A DNA stretch of 14,093 bases, from the NCBI GenBank assembly GCA_007116095.1, contig SKJD01000329.1:1-14093 (forward strand), read 5' to 3'. Positions within the stretch are counted from its first letter, which is position 1. Each line of letters opens with the position of its first letter. A program made the translations under genes and the position numbers. Of the stretch, positions 7,268-14,093 are shown in pieces. The notes beneath the pieces are model-generated. The model made no database searches and had not been told where the DNA came from. It was given only the letters and a program-made list of their open reading frames with translations. Source of the stretch: Candidatus Hydrogenedentota bacterium. Its GTDB lineage: Bacteria; Hydrogenedentota; Hydrogenedentia; Hydrogenedentales; SCBR16-9.

Positions 7268-7277
7268 AGGATATCCT
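7268..7277. promoter_or_regulatory. 10-bp perfect palindrome upstream of accB
   Basis: AGGATATCCT is a perfect palindrome about 48 bp before the accB start. With one unpaired base the symmetry extends to TCC and GGA on the flanks. It could be an operator for accBC, but I recognise no known fatty-acid regulator site. Confidence 0.25.
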
Positions 7278-7296
7278 GGAGCAACCAAGTAGGCGT

Positions 7297-7326
7297 AGCT
7301 GTCCGGGCATGTCTCTTCAGACAGCT
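7297..7326. repeat. 7-bp inverted repeat in the efp-accB gap
   Basis: AGCTGTC (7297-7303) and GACAGCT (7320-7326) are exact inverted copies separated by 16 nt. The RNA could form a hairpin roughly midway between efp and accB. No U-tract follows on the minus strand, so it is unlikely to be an intrinsic terminator; an RNA processing or attenuation element is possible. Confidence 0.35.
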
Positions 7327-7414
7327 TCGGGGCAGCAGGAACATGTCGAAACATTCAAAACGTACTGCATTGCTTATGAAGCCAAATAAACACAAACGGT
7401 GTATTATGCGTACG

Positions 7415-7978
7415 TCAGTTGTTCACACGTTCGATGTATTCGCCGCTTCGGGTGTCCACCTTCACCGTGTCACCCTCTTCAAGGAAGAGCGGCACCTGGA
7501 TGGTTGCGTCGGTTTCCAGGGTAGCGGGTTTGGTGGCGCCGGAGCTGCGGTCGCCCTGTATGCCCGGGTCGGACTTGGTTACCACCAATTCTACCGCTAT
7601 CGGCAGTTTCAGCGCGATTACCTTGCCATTGAAGAACAGGAGGTTTACGTTGGAGTTTTCTTTCATCCATTTATGATTATCATCGACAATGTCTTTTCCG
7701 ACCACCATCTGCTCGAAGGTTTCATTGTCCATGAAGTGATACAAATCGCCGTCGTGATACAGGTATTGCCAGGTCTGTTCTTCAATCCGGGCTTCTTCGA
7801 AGCGCTCGCCCGAGCGGAAGGTACGCTCAAGAATTTTACCGGTCAAGACCGATTTGAACTTGGTGCGCACGAAGGCGGGGCCTTTGCCCGGCTTTACATG
7901 CTGAAATTCAACAATTTCCATCAAGCCTTTATCCGTCTCAACGACCATACCGTTTCTGAAGTCTGCAGTTGAAATCAT
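7415..7978 (-). CDS. efp: Translation elongation factor P (EF-P)
   Basis: EF-P binds stalled ribosomes between the P and E sites and speeds peptide-bond formation at proline runs. The 187-residue length and three-domain order fit: an N-terminal KOW-like domain (1-65), an OB domain ending near 127, and a C-terminal OB domain with the signature-like stretch GDRSSGATKPATLETDA. The loop that reaches the tRNA reads HVKPGKGPAF, with Lys32 as the modifiable residue, so a lysine-type modification is expected rather than the arginine rhamnosylation of other lineages; no modifying enzyme is encoded here. ATG 7978 overlaps the stop of the upstream peptidase gene in an ATGA junction, showing coupled translation. 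No truncation is seen. Confidence 0.97.
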   Translation of the reverse strand: MISTADFRNGMVVETDKGLMEIVEFQHVKPGKGPAFVRTKFKSVLTGKILERTFRSGERFEEARIEEQTWQYLYHDGDLYHFMDNETFEQMVVGKDIVDDNHKWMKENSNVNLLFFNGKVIALKLPIAVELVVTKSDPGIQGDRSSGATKPATLETDATIQVPLFLEEGDTVKVDTRSGEYIERVNN

Positions 7979-9045
7979 GTAAGAACCTTTAACGCTTTTG
8001 AAGAGGGCGTAAGACGTTCACACCCTGTTTCTGTTATTACGACCAAATCTTCAATACGAACACCGCCCTGCCCCGGCAGGTAAATGCCCGGCTCCACCGT
8101 CACCACCATCCCGGCTTCCAGCACAGTCTCGGATTGGGCATTGAGGCGTGGGGCCTCATGTACTTCCAGGCCGACGCCGTGACCCAGGCCATGACCGAAG
8201 TATTTGCCATACCCGGCATCCTGGATGATCTCCCGTGCGACGGCGTCCACCTCCCGGGCAAACGCGCCTGGCCGGATGGCCGCCAAGGCAGCTTCCTGGG
8301 CGCGGAGTGTGGTCTCGTATATTGTGTCAAACCACGCGCCGGGCGATTCGCCAAAGACACAGGTGCGTGTGATATCGGAACAATATCCCTCCAGGACACA
8401 GCCCATATCGATCAGCACAATATCCCCCGGCTCCAGGGTGTTTTCCCCCGGCATCCCGTGCGGCAAAGAACTTCGCGCCCCGAAAAGCACGATGGGGTCA
8501 AAGGAGTTGCCCTCGGCGCCCTGTTCTAAAAAGGCATAGGTCAAGCGGGCGGCGAGCTCACGTTCCGAGATTCCCGTCCGGCAAGCCGCATGCAGGTTGT
8601 CCATGACGCGCTCCGCCAAGGCGGCCGCTTCGCGAATCCGGTTGATTTCCGGAGTCGATTTTAGCATACGGAGACGGGTCATCGCATCAGTGAGCCGAAT
8701 GAACGCTGATTTACAGTGCTCCTGGATGCCTTCCAGTTGGCTAACGGTGAGGGTGTTCGGGTCGAATCCAACTTGCCGCGCATCGAATTGGGTTAAAAAT
8801 TCGCCAACCCGCTGCGCCATGGAGCCGCTCACCTCATGGATGGCGCAGACCGCCACTTGCTGCCGGGCCTGTTCGGTGTAACGGAAGTCGCAGAGAAATG
8901 CCGCGTCATTCCGGGTGACGATGACAGCCGATGTCGTACCGTGAAATCCCGTCAGATAGGCATTGTTGGAAGGGTCCAGACTGAAAAATGCGTCACATTC
9001 CTGAGATACCAGGTAGCGCTGTAATTCTCTGATTCTGTCTTTCAT
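7975..9045 (-). CDS. M24 family Xaa-Pro peptidase (aminopeptidase P / YqhT type)
   Basis: This is a cytoplasmic dimetal peptidase that cleaves bonds next to proline. Of 356 residues, about 1-125 form the creatinase-like N-terminal domain and 130-356 the pita-bread catalytic domain. Metal ligands are all visible: Asp213 (LIDMG), Asp224 (CSDITRT), His289 (GHGLGHG), Glu318 (TVEPGIY) and Glu332 (GVRIED), with substrate-binding His196 in LPHG. The length is like Bacillus YqhT/PepQ rather than the longer E. coli PepP, so aminopeptidase P versus prolidase is not settled by sequence. ATG 9045 is preceded only by a weak AAGAAA. It overlaps efp by 4 bp, the same pair order as yqhT-efp in Bacillus. A candidate promoter lies at 9093-9120. 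Confidence 0.93.
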   Translation of the reverse strand: MKDRIRELQRYLVSQECDAFFSLDPSNNAYLTGFHGTTSAVIVTRNDAAFLCDFRYTEQARQQVAVCAIHEVSGSMAQRVGEFLTQFDARQVGFDPNTLTVSQLEGIQEHCKSAFIRLTDAMTRLRMLKSTPEINRIREAAALAERVMDNLHAACRTGISERELAARLTYAFLEQGAEGNSFDPIVLFGARSSLPHGMPGENTLEPGDIVLIDMGCVLEGYCSDITRTCVFGESPGAWFDTIYETTLRAQEAALAAIRPGAFAREVDAVAREIIQDAGYGKYFGHGLGHGVGLEVHEAPRLNAQSETVLEAGMVVTVEPGIYLPGQGGVRIEDLVVITETGCERLTPSSKALKVLT

Positions 9046-9068
9046 GGTTTTTCTTTCTGAACGTTCAC

Positions 9069-9078
9069 GGTATATACC
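9069..9078. promoter_or_regulatory. 10-bp palindrome in the peptidase-gene leader
   Basis: GGTATATACC is a perfect palindrome just downstream of the predicted promoter and 24 bp before the ATG. Placed there it could bind a repressor that blocks the peptidase-efp-acc transcript. A 10-bp palindrome can also arise by chance. Confidence 0.2.
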
Positions 9079-9092
9079 CCCGGAATACTCGT

Positions 9093-9120
9093 TTTATTAC
9101 AGTTTTTTTGAGCTTGTCAG
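9093..9120 (-). promoter_or_regulatory. Candidate promoter for the peptidase-efp(-accBC) unit
   Basis: The minus strand has CTGACA (9115-9120, five of six), a 16-bp spacer and AATAAA (9093-9098, four of six), with TGT directly before the -10 as an extended element. The spacer includes an A-tract of seven. The start would fall about 40 nt before ATG 9045. It is the best candidate in the 154-bp gap after the polysaccharide unit. Confidence 0.4.
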
Positions 9121-9122
9121 GT

Positions 9123-9147
9123 AGTCCGCCAGGACGTTGGCGAGACT
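9123..9147 (-). terminator. Stable hairpin after the polysaccharide unit
   Basis: AGTC-CGCCA pairs with TGGCG-GACT around a 6-nt loop, giving a 9-bp stem with one bulged base (9143). It lies 53 nt past the polymerase/ligase stop and immediately before the next promoter. There is no U-tract after it on the minus strand, so it is at best an atypical terminator or a 3'-end stabilising stem. Confidence 0.4.
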
Positions 9148-9199
9148 TCGGGAGTCAACCTAATTAATGATTGAATGAAGGGTAAGCGGCCCTGAAAGA

Positions 9200-12127
9200 C
9201 TACATCAGCCCAACGGCGATGCGTAGCTGGGTGATGCGTCGGAAGCGCTCATACATGCGCTCACCCTCCTCGGCATAGCGTTGGGCTTCTTCTTCCAAGC
9301 CCAGTTCTTCCATTTGCGCCGCCATCCGATGCAGGGCCCGGGCGTAGCGCTCCACATAGCTGTGCACGTTCGGGGCCAGTGTAGCCGCCTCGCGTTGACT
9401 CCGGATGGACAGCCGTAAATCTTCGATATTCGGCCCGTCCGCTGCGTGCATGCCCCGATGCCACAGCATCTTCGCGTACATGATGTGCATGTCTTTGTTG
9501 CGGGGACTGAGGCGCCGTGCTTCTGTTGCCCAGAATTCCAGGCGCTCCAAGTAGCGTTCCTTGAGTTCCGGACGCATGGGGAGGTCTACATGCGGGATCA
9601 AGTGCTCGTAACCCTGCGCGATGTTGTAGACCAGGTCGGCGTTGTACGGGAAGCGGCGGTGCTGTCTTTCCAGAAATTCCAGGTAGCGCTCGAAGGCTTC
9701 GACGGCGTCATAGAAGGCCGGCCACAGGCGCTCGATTCGGACCACGGCGTCGGGGGGGATCGGAGTGCCTTCCGGTAAACGGCGTATGCCGCCCGTTTCC
9801 GGGATGCGCTGGAAGACGGTGTCACGGCTGACGATGTCTTCGAGGGGAATACCCAGGAACATCGCATCCGACACCATGATGTAGGGCCGCTGCCCTTCGC
9901 CGGTATGCGCGTATCGCGCCACTTCATTGGTGTAGTGTGAAAGAATCTGGAATTTGCGATTGTAGGCGTTGTTGGCCTTGTCGCTCACACTGATGAAGCT
10001 CATGCGCGCAATGGCAAGTTCCTGAAGGTAGGGGCGAAGGCTAAGCCCGAAGACCAGGGCCGTCAAAAGCAGGACCGGTATGGCGATATAGCGATACGCA
10101 CCGCTGGAAGCCGATTGCGACGCTGTCTTGGCGGCAACAGTACTTCCCGCTTCGATGTCTTCATGTCGCCTGGCAAAGGCGTACCACAATCCGGCCCAGG
10201 CGATACTGAGCATGCTCAGCCCGACATGGGAGAAGTTGATGTCGATCAGGGCATGCGCCAGGAAGGCCAGCAGTCCGCAAAATCCGCCGGCAAGTAACAA
10301 GTGATGCAGCGGGTCCCGCTCGCGCCACAGGCCACGTAGGAGTCCCCACAGCACGACGCCCCAGAAGCCGACGAAGAACAGGCCGCCCACGAGGCCGCTT
10401 TCACTGAATATTTGCAGATAGCTGTTGTGCGCTTCGCGTACGTCGCCATCCGTGGGGTGTTGATATATCGGGTATGCTAGACCAAAGTTGCCGAGGCCCA
10501 CCCCCGAGATCGGGTTGTCCTGAAACATCCGCATCCCCACTTGCCAATAAGTGAATCGCAGGCGCATGGAAGCCGGGTCCGCCAGCTCCTGAAGACTGAT
10601 GTCCGTGCCGCGGTCCGTAACCACATTGCGCGTATCCATGCGCGTGAGGGCGTCACGGGCCGGGCTTTGCGCCGTGGCGGATTCGGGGGCCAGTGTGTGG
10701 TAGAGCATCCCCCCCACGCTCGCGGCCATGCCCAACAGGAGTAGTATCGTCGCTGCACTACGAAGCGCCGCTGTCCCGAGCGCCTTGTTGTGCTTGATAA
10801 AGAATAGGACGCCGGTGATTACTGCGGCTCCGAACAGGGCAAGCAGCCCTCCCCGGGAATAGGTGATGATCAGGGTCCAGCTTTGCAGCAGCAACGACAG
10901 GCCTGCCAGACAACAAGCCGTCAGCAGCAGTGCGGGAAAAGCGCCCCGTTGTAAGGTGTAGCGAAAGAGCAGAAAGCCGGGAATAGCCCCCAGTACCAAG
11001 GCATTGAGGAAAGGCATTGCACCTTGCAGGTAAAAGGGCAACTGGCCCAGGGCGTACATGATGGGGAATTGCTGCACGACGAATAGCAAGAGCAAAGTGA
11101 GTAACCAGCCCCCCAGACCAAAGCCCAATGCCCAGCCTCGGGTATGTCGCTTGAAACGTGATGGCGCCGCCTCAGCGCCTTGCCCGCGGACTTTACGATA
11201 TTGTCGCAGCAGGTAGGCTGTGACGGCCGCGCTGCCGGGTATGCCAAGGATCATGTAGGCCGCGAGGGCATTCGGGAAAAGCATGGAGCCGAAGGCGCGG
11301 TTGATGTTGAAGCGTCGGGCCAGTTCGGGGGTGAATTCATTTACGCCGAAGTACTGCATGCGTAGTTCGGCGCTATGCACCAGGGCGTTCCGCAGGAAGG
11401 GCAGCAGGTAGTAATAGTTCAGTATACTGTACAGCGCCTCAATACCCAGCGAAATCAAAAAGGCGGCAACAAGCACCCCGGTCGCGGCGCGGCTGCGGGT
11501 CGTGTTAACTACGGTCCAGAAGAGGCAGGCCAATGCAAACCAGACGATCAGGCGGATATAGGTGTTGTCGAGCTGGTAGGAAGCCGGGGCTACTGCCAGG
11601 GCTGTAAGCAGAAAACCCAGGAGCACCAGTATGGGGAGATGGCCCCGGTAGCGACCGCCCTCCATCAGGAAGCGCAGGTTCCACAAAGCGGTGATGGCCA
11701 GGATCGCCCAGATGAAATACAGGTTGTCCATCGGGTAGGTGTAACCGTCGAGCCAGGGACGGATGATGATCAACAGCCCCAGCCCTACCGACGGGTGTAT
11801 CAGCGCAGCGCCAATCATCCACAATAGCGTGATGGCTACCAGGAAGATATCCCAGCCGAAGGCGTCCAGCATCTGCAAAGTTTCGGTCGGAACGCCGATG
11901 GCGTAGCCCAGCAAGCGTTTGACCCAGAGCAGGTTGTGCGTCATGGCCAGGCCGAGCAAAATAAAGGTGACGGCTGCCAAGATGATCAGGATTTGCGCCG
12001 TACGCTTGGGCGTAGCGAAAGAATCAGGCCAGAGATTGCCTGGCGCCGTGGTGGGTCTCGGTTGGGCCCTGTTTTCACCAACTGCCACCTTAGCGCCTGC
12101 CTGCTTTTTCTTTTTGCTCGCTGCCAC
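9200..12127 (-). CDS. O-antigen polymerase/ligase family membrane protein with large soluble C-terminal region
   Basis: The 975-residue protein has a Lys/Pro-rich cytoplasmic N-terminus (1-40), then many hydrophobic segments from about 43 to 650 and a last one at 678-698. The Wzy_C region (about 420-590) carries TYSRGGLLALFGA and NPISGVGLGNFG, then EAHNSYLQIFSESGLVGG with conserved His567. This family polymerises or ligates lipid-linked oligosaccharides outside the inner membrane. Residues 699-975 are soluble, helical and charged, resembling TPR repeats from about 830 on; most Wzy/WaaL proteins of 400-500 residues lack this. The start is GTG 12127, directly after the previous stop (TAAGTG), with GGGGAG 9 nt upstream. 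It probably acts on the product of the two preceding genes. Polymerase, O-antigen ligase and protein O-oligosaccharyltransferase cannot be told apart here. Confidence 0.85.
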   Translation of the reverse strand: MAASKKKKQAGAKVAVGENRAQPRPTTAPGNLWPDSFATPKRTAQILIILAAVTFILLGLAMTHNLLWVKRLLGYAIGVPTETLQMLDAFGWDIFLVAITLLWMIGAALIHPSVGLGLLIIIRPWLDGYTYPMDNLYFIWAILAITALWNLRFLMEGGRYRGHLPILVLLGFLLTALAVAPASYQLDNTYIRLIVWFALACLFWTVVNTTRSRAATGVLVAAFLISLGIEALYSILNYYYLLPFLRNALVHSAELRMQYFGVNEFTPELARRFNINRAFGSMLFPNALAAYMILGIPGSAAVTAYLLRQYRKVRGQGAEAAPSRFKRHTRGWALGFGLGGWLLTLLLLFVVQQFPIMYALGQLPFYLQGAMPFLNALVLGAIPGFLLFRYTLQRGAFPALLLTACCLAGLSLLLQSWTLIITYSRGGLLALFGAAVITGVLFFIKHNKALGTAALRSAATILLLLGMAASVGGMLYHTLAPESATAQSPARDALTRMDTRNVVTDRGTDISLQELADPASMRLRFTYWQVGMRMFQDNPISGVGLGNFGLAYPIYQHPTDGDVREAHNSYLQIFSESGLVGGLFFVGFWGVVLWGLLRGLWRERDPLHHLLLAGGFCGLLAFLAHALIDINFSHVGLSMLSIAWAGLWYAFARRHEDIEAGSTVAAKTASQSASSGAYRYIAIPVLLLTALVFGLSLRPYLQELAIARMSFISVSDKANNAYNRKFQILSHYTNEVARYAHTGEGQRPYIMVSDAMFLGIPLEDIVSRDTVFQRIPETGGIRRLPEGTPIPPDAVVRIERLWPAFYDAVEAFERYLEFLERQHRRFPYNADLVYNIAQGYEHLIPHVDLPMRPELKERYLERLEFWATEARRLSPRNKDMHIMYAKMLWHRGMHAADGPNIEDLRLSIRSQREAATLAPNVHSYVERYARALHRMAAQMEELGLEEEAQRYAEEGERMYERFRRITQLRIAVGLM

Positions 12128-13225
12128 TTAACCTTGCTCCCCTCGTTTGGCCACATGCATCAAGACCACAATCAACATGAAAATACCGATGGTTTGCCCC
12201 AGGATGATCGCTGTGCCATAGACATCCAGTCTCGGCAACAGGGCACCGCCTAGTCCGACCACCGCTCCCACCAGGAAGATAAACGAAACGGCCTGGCCGG
12301 GCGTCATGCCCAAATCGACAAGACGGTGGGAGAAATGGCGCTTGTCGCCTTTCATGATGGACTCCCCGTTCCGCAAGCGGATATAGACCACGCTGATGAT
12401 GTCGAAGATGGGTACGCTCAGCGCCAGCAACGGCGAGGCCACGGCCACCCGCGAGGGCAGTCCCTCTATGTGGAAGGTGCCGATGACCGCAATGGTCGCG
12501 AGAAAGAAGCCGTTGAACATGGAGCCGGCGTCGCCCATGAAAATGCGCGCCGGGTTCAGGTTGTGGTACAGGAAACCGCCGACAGCCCCGGCGAAAATCA
12601 TCAGCAACACCCGGGTCATTTGATCGTCTCCCCCCTGCAAGCAGAGAAAAAACGAAAAGGCCGCAATGACCGAAATACCGCCACAAAGTCCGTCCATGTT
12701 ATCAAGAAAATTCATGGCGTTGGTAATTATTAGTATCCATAGTATCGTTACGGCGGCAGAAAGATAGATATTGTGGAGTACGAATACCTCAATGCGGTTG
12801 CCGAAACTGACCAGGGCCAGCGCGGCGAGGATTTGGCCAATGAGCTTTACCCACGGCGTCAGGCTCAGCAGATCGTCCACCAGGCCCAGTACGAAGATAA
12901 TGCAGGCGCCCAGCACGATCCCGATGAGCTTGTAATGCCAGTAAGGCCCCAGGGTTTCCAGCAGGTATACCTGAAGCCAGTAGTCCCCCAGCCGCCCCAT
13001 GAGAAAGAAAGCCAGCAGGTGTACGCCGATTATCCCCATGAAGACCGCGAAGATAGCGACACCGCCCATCAGGGGCATCGGCGTGTGGTGTACCTTGCGC
13101 TCTCCAGGCTGATCGAAGAAGCCCCAACGCAACGACATACGTCGCACCAGCGCGGTGGCCCCCACGCCCAAGACATAGGAGAGGGTCAGGAAATAGAGAT
13201 AAACCGCAAATTCAGTCCAGGGCAT
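12128..13225 (-). CDS. Undecaprenyl-phosphate sugar-1-phosphate transferase (WecA/MraY superfamily)
   Basis: An integral membrane enzyme of the polyprenyl-phosphate N-acetylhexosamine-1-phosphate transferase superfamily, which starts glycan assembly by moving a sugar phosphate from a UDP-sugar to undecaprenyl phosphate on the cytoplasmic face. It has 365 residues and about ten or eleven membrane segments. Motifs in order: DQPGERKVHHTPMPLMGG (38-55), LGLVDDLLSL with Asp117-Asp118, NAMNFLDNMDGLCGG (169-183), RIFMGDAGS (227-235) and KRHFSHRL (295-302). The last has the His-rich form of WecA/TagO rather than MraY, and a surface-glycan context also points away from MraY. ATG 13225 overlaps the upstream stop by one base (TAATG), and its own stop abuts the next GTG. 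The sugar is probably GlcNAc or a related HexNAc, but this is inferred. Confidence 0.92.
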   Translation of the reverse strand: MPWTEFAVYLYFLTLSYVLGVGATALVRRMSLRWGFFDQPGERKVHHTPMPLMGGVAIFAVFMGIIGVHLLAFFLMGRLGDYWLQVYLLETLGPYWHYKLIGIVLGACIIFVLGLVDDLLSLTPWVKLIGQILAALALVSFGNRIEVFVLHNIYLSAAVTILWILIITNAMNFLDNMDGLCGGISVIAAFSFFLCLQGGDDQMTRVLLMIFAGAVGGFLYHNLNPARIFMGDAGSMFNGFFLATIAVIGTFHIEGLPSRVAVASPLLALSVPIFDIISVVYIRLRNGESIMKGDKRHFSHRLVDLGMTPGQAVSFIFLVGAVVGLGGALLPRLDVYGTAIILGQTIGIFMLIVVLMHVAKRGEQG

Positions 13226-14093
13226 TACAAGATTTCCTGATAAATCTCAAATTCTTTTCTGGCAATGTGCTCGGCATGAAATTCGTTCTCTACCCGTGAT
13301 TGCGCCTGTCGGCCCAGGGTCTCACGTTGCTCGGGGTTGCGAATCAGCGTATTCAGGGCGGCGGCCAGGGCGTCGGGGTCCCGTGGCGGCACGTTCAGGC
13401 CCGTGAGCCCGTCCAGGTTGACTTCCTCTACCCCCGTACCCAGGGTGGTCGCGACGACGGGTTTTCCGCAGGCATGGGCCTCCAGCATGGAGATGCCGTA
13501 GGCCTCGCTGCGCGCACAGGACGGAAAGGCAAAAACGGCGCAGGCGTGGAGGTGGTTGACCAGATCCTGTTGCGACAGGGCTCCGGGGAAATGGATAGTT
13601 ACCCCCAGTTTTTCCGCCAGCGCCAAACAGGCCAGTCGCTCGGGTCCTTCGCCGGCAATGACAATTGGCGCCTCCACCTTCGGCGAGGCCTCCACCAGGT
13701 ATTGCAGGCCTTTGTAATAGCGGTGCATCCCGGAATAGAGCACGAACGGCGAGCCATAGCGTGCTTGCAGGTCCTGAACGGCAGCGGGTTCCGGCTGCGC
13801 AAAATCTTCCGGGAGTATCCCCAATGGAGTGACCCGACAGCGATCCTTGAAGGGTTGCAAGGTCGCCGACGTTTCCAGGTAGCGCTGGCTGGAGGGCAGG
13901 ATACAGGCGGCCTGGGAGAGAAAACGTTGCTGGAACGGACCATAGACCCGCATGGCCGCGGCCTGACGGACGACATCGCTCTGATAGCGCACGACGAGCT
14001 TGCCCTTGGGACGGGCCAGCAGCCAGCCCAGCTCCGCCGTGGGGTTGGGCACATGCACCACCACGACATCCGCGGCAATGCGCCGCATGTGCC
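13225..14093 (-). CDS. GT4-type glycosyltransferase, C-terminal part (runs off the right edge)
   Basis: The frame is open to the right end, so the true start is outside the window; ATG 14088 is internal to the conserved fold. The visible 289 residues give the end of the N-terminal Rossmann domain (VVVVHVPNPTAELGWLL, KLVVRYQSDVVRQ) and the whole GT-B C-terminal domain. Visible elements are VLYSGMHRYYKGLQYLVEA, IVIAGEGPE, and the nucleotide-sugar EX7E motif EAYGISMLE followed by AHACGKPVVAT. About 80 N-terminal residues seem to be missing, judged by usual GT4 length. Such enzymes add sugars to lipid-linked intermediates at the cytoplasmic face. The TAATG junction couples it to the initiating transferase, so it belongs to the same polysaccharide cluster. 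Donor and acceptor are unknown. Confidence 0.92.
   Translation of the reverse strand, partial: HMRRIAADVVVVHVPNPTAELGWLLARPKGKLVVRYQSDVVRQAAAMRVYGPFQQRFLSQAACILPSSQRYLETSATLQPFKDRCRVTPLGILPEDFAQPEPAAVQDLQARYGSPFVLYSGMHRYYKGLQYLVEASPKVEAPIVIAGEGPERLACLALAEKLGVTIHFPGALSQQDLVNHLHACAVFAFPSCARSEAYGISMLEAHACGKPVVATTLGTGVEEVNLDGLTGLNVPPRDPDALAAALNTLIRNPEQRETLGRQAQSRVENEFHAEHIARKEFEIYQEIL

Noticed and set aside
7207..7395. A 62-codon minus-strand frame between efp and accB
   Set aside because: It starts at GTG with no ribosome site, overlaps the accB start, and resembles no family.

Overview
The window is a compact, moderately GC-rich bacterial chromosome segment in which every gene I can support lies on the minus strand, so it is best read from right to left. 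No rRNA, tRNA, CRISPR array, transposase, phage gene or broken gene was found. The content is mostly core metabolism and translation plus the end of a surface-polysaccharide cluster. A WecA/MraY-type initiating transferase with a Wzy/WaaL-type polymerase-ligase suggests a Gram-negative envelope. The order Xaa-Pro peptidase - efp - accB - accC - Asp23/AmaP-type protein resembles the arrangement in Bacillus and other Firmicutes. I infer a deep-branching Gram-negative lineage (the PVC or Hydrogenedentota/Lentisphaerota neighbourhood is a guess), but no marker here fixes the phylum.

Layout, in order of transcription. (1) 14093-9200, polysaccharide unit: the C-terminal part of a GT4-type glycosyltransferase, a polyprenyl-phosphate sugar-1-phosphate transferase, and a 975-residue O-antigen polymerase/ligase-type membrane protein with a large soluble C-terminus. 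The junctions are TAATG and TAAGTG, so translation is tightly coupled. (2) 9120-5303, translation and lipid unit: a candidate promoter at 9093-9120, then an M24 Xaa-Pro peptidase overlapping efp by 4 bp, then accB and accC, the carrier and carboxylase subunits of acetyl-CoA carboxylase. (3) 5082-3264: a membrane-anchored AmaP/Asp23-type protein with a long acidic tail, then hisF. (4) 3122-444: a hairpin, a good sigma70-type promoter (TTGAAC, 17 bp, TATCAT), a leader of about 180 nt, then hisI - trpE - trpG. trpE and trpG overlap by 4 bp. (5) 372-1: a second good promoter (TTGACT, 17 bp, TACATT, with an extended -10) driving an unrecognised helical protein that runs off the left edge.

Working together: EF-P and the Xaa-Pro peptidase both deal with proline-containing proteins. 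AccB and AccC make malonyl-CoA, and the adjacent Asp23-fold gene recalls yqhY beside accBC in Bacillus. HisF and HisI are two steps of histidine synthesis, with the genes for the other steps elsewhere. TrpE and TrpG form anthranilate synthase. I found no clear new defence or mobile system. The most interesting points are the membrane-tethered Asp23-type protein beside accBC, the hisI-trpEG promoter and leader, the large soluble C-terminal region of the polymerase/ligase, and the unrecognised protein at the left edge.
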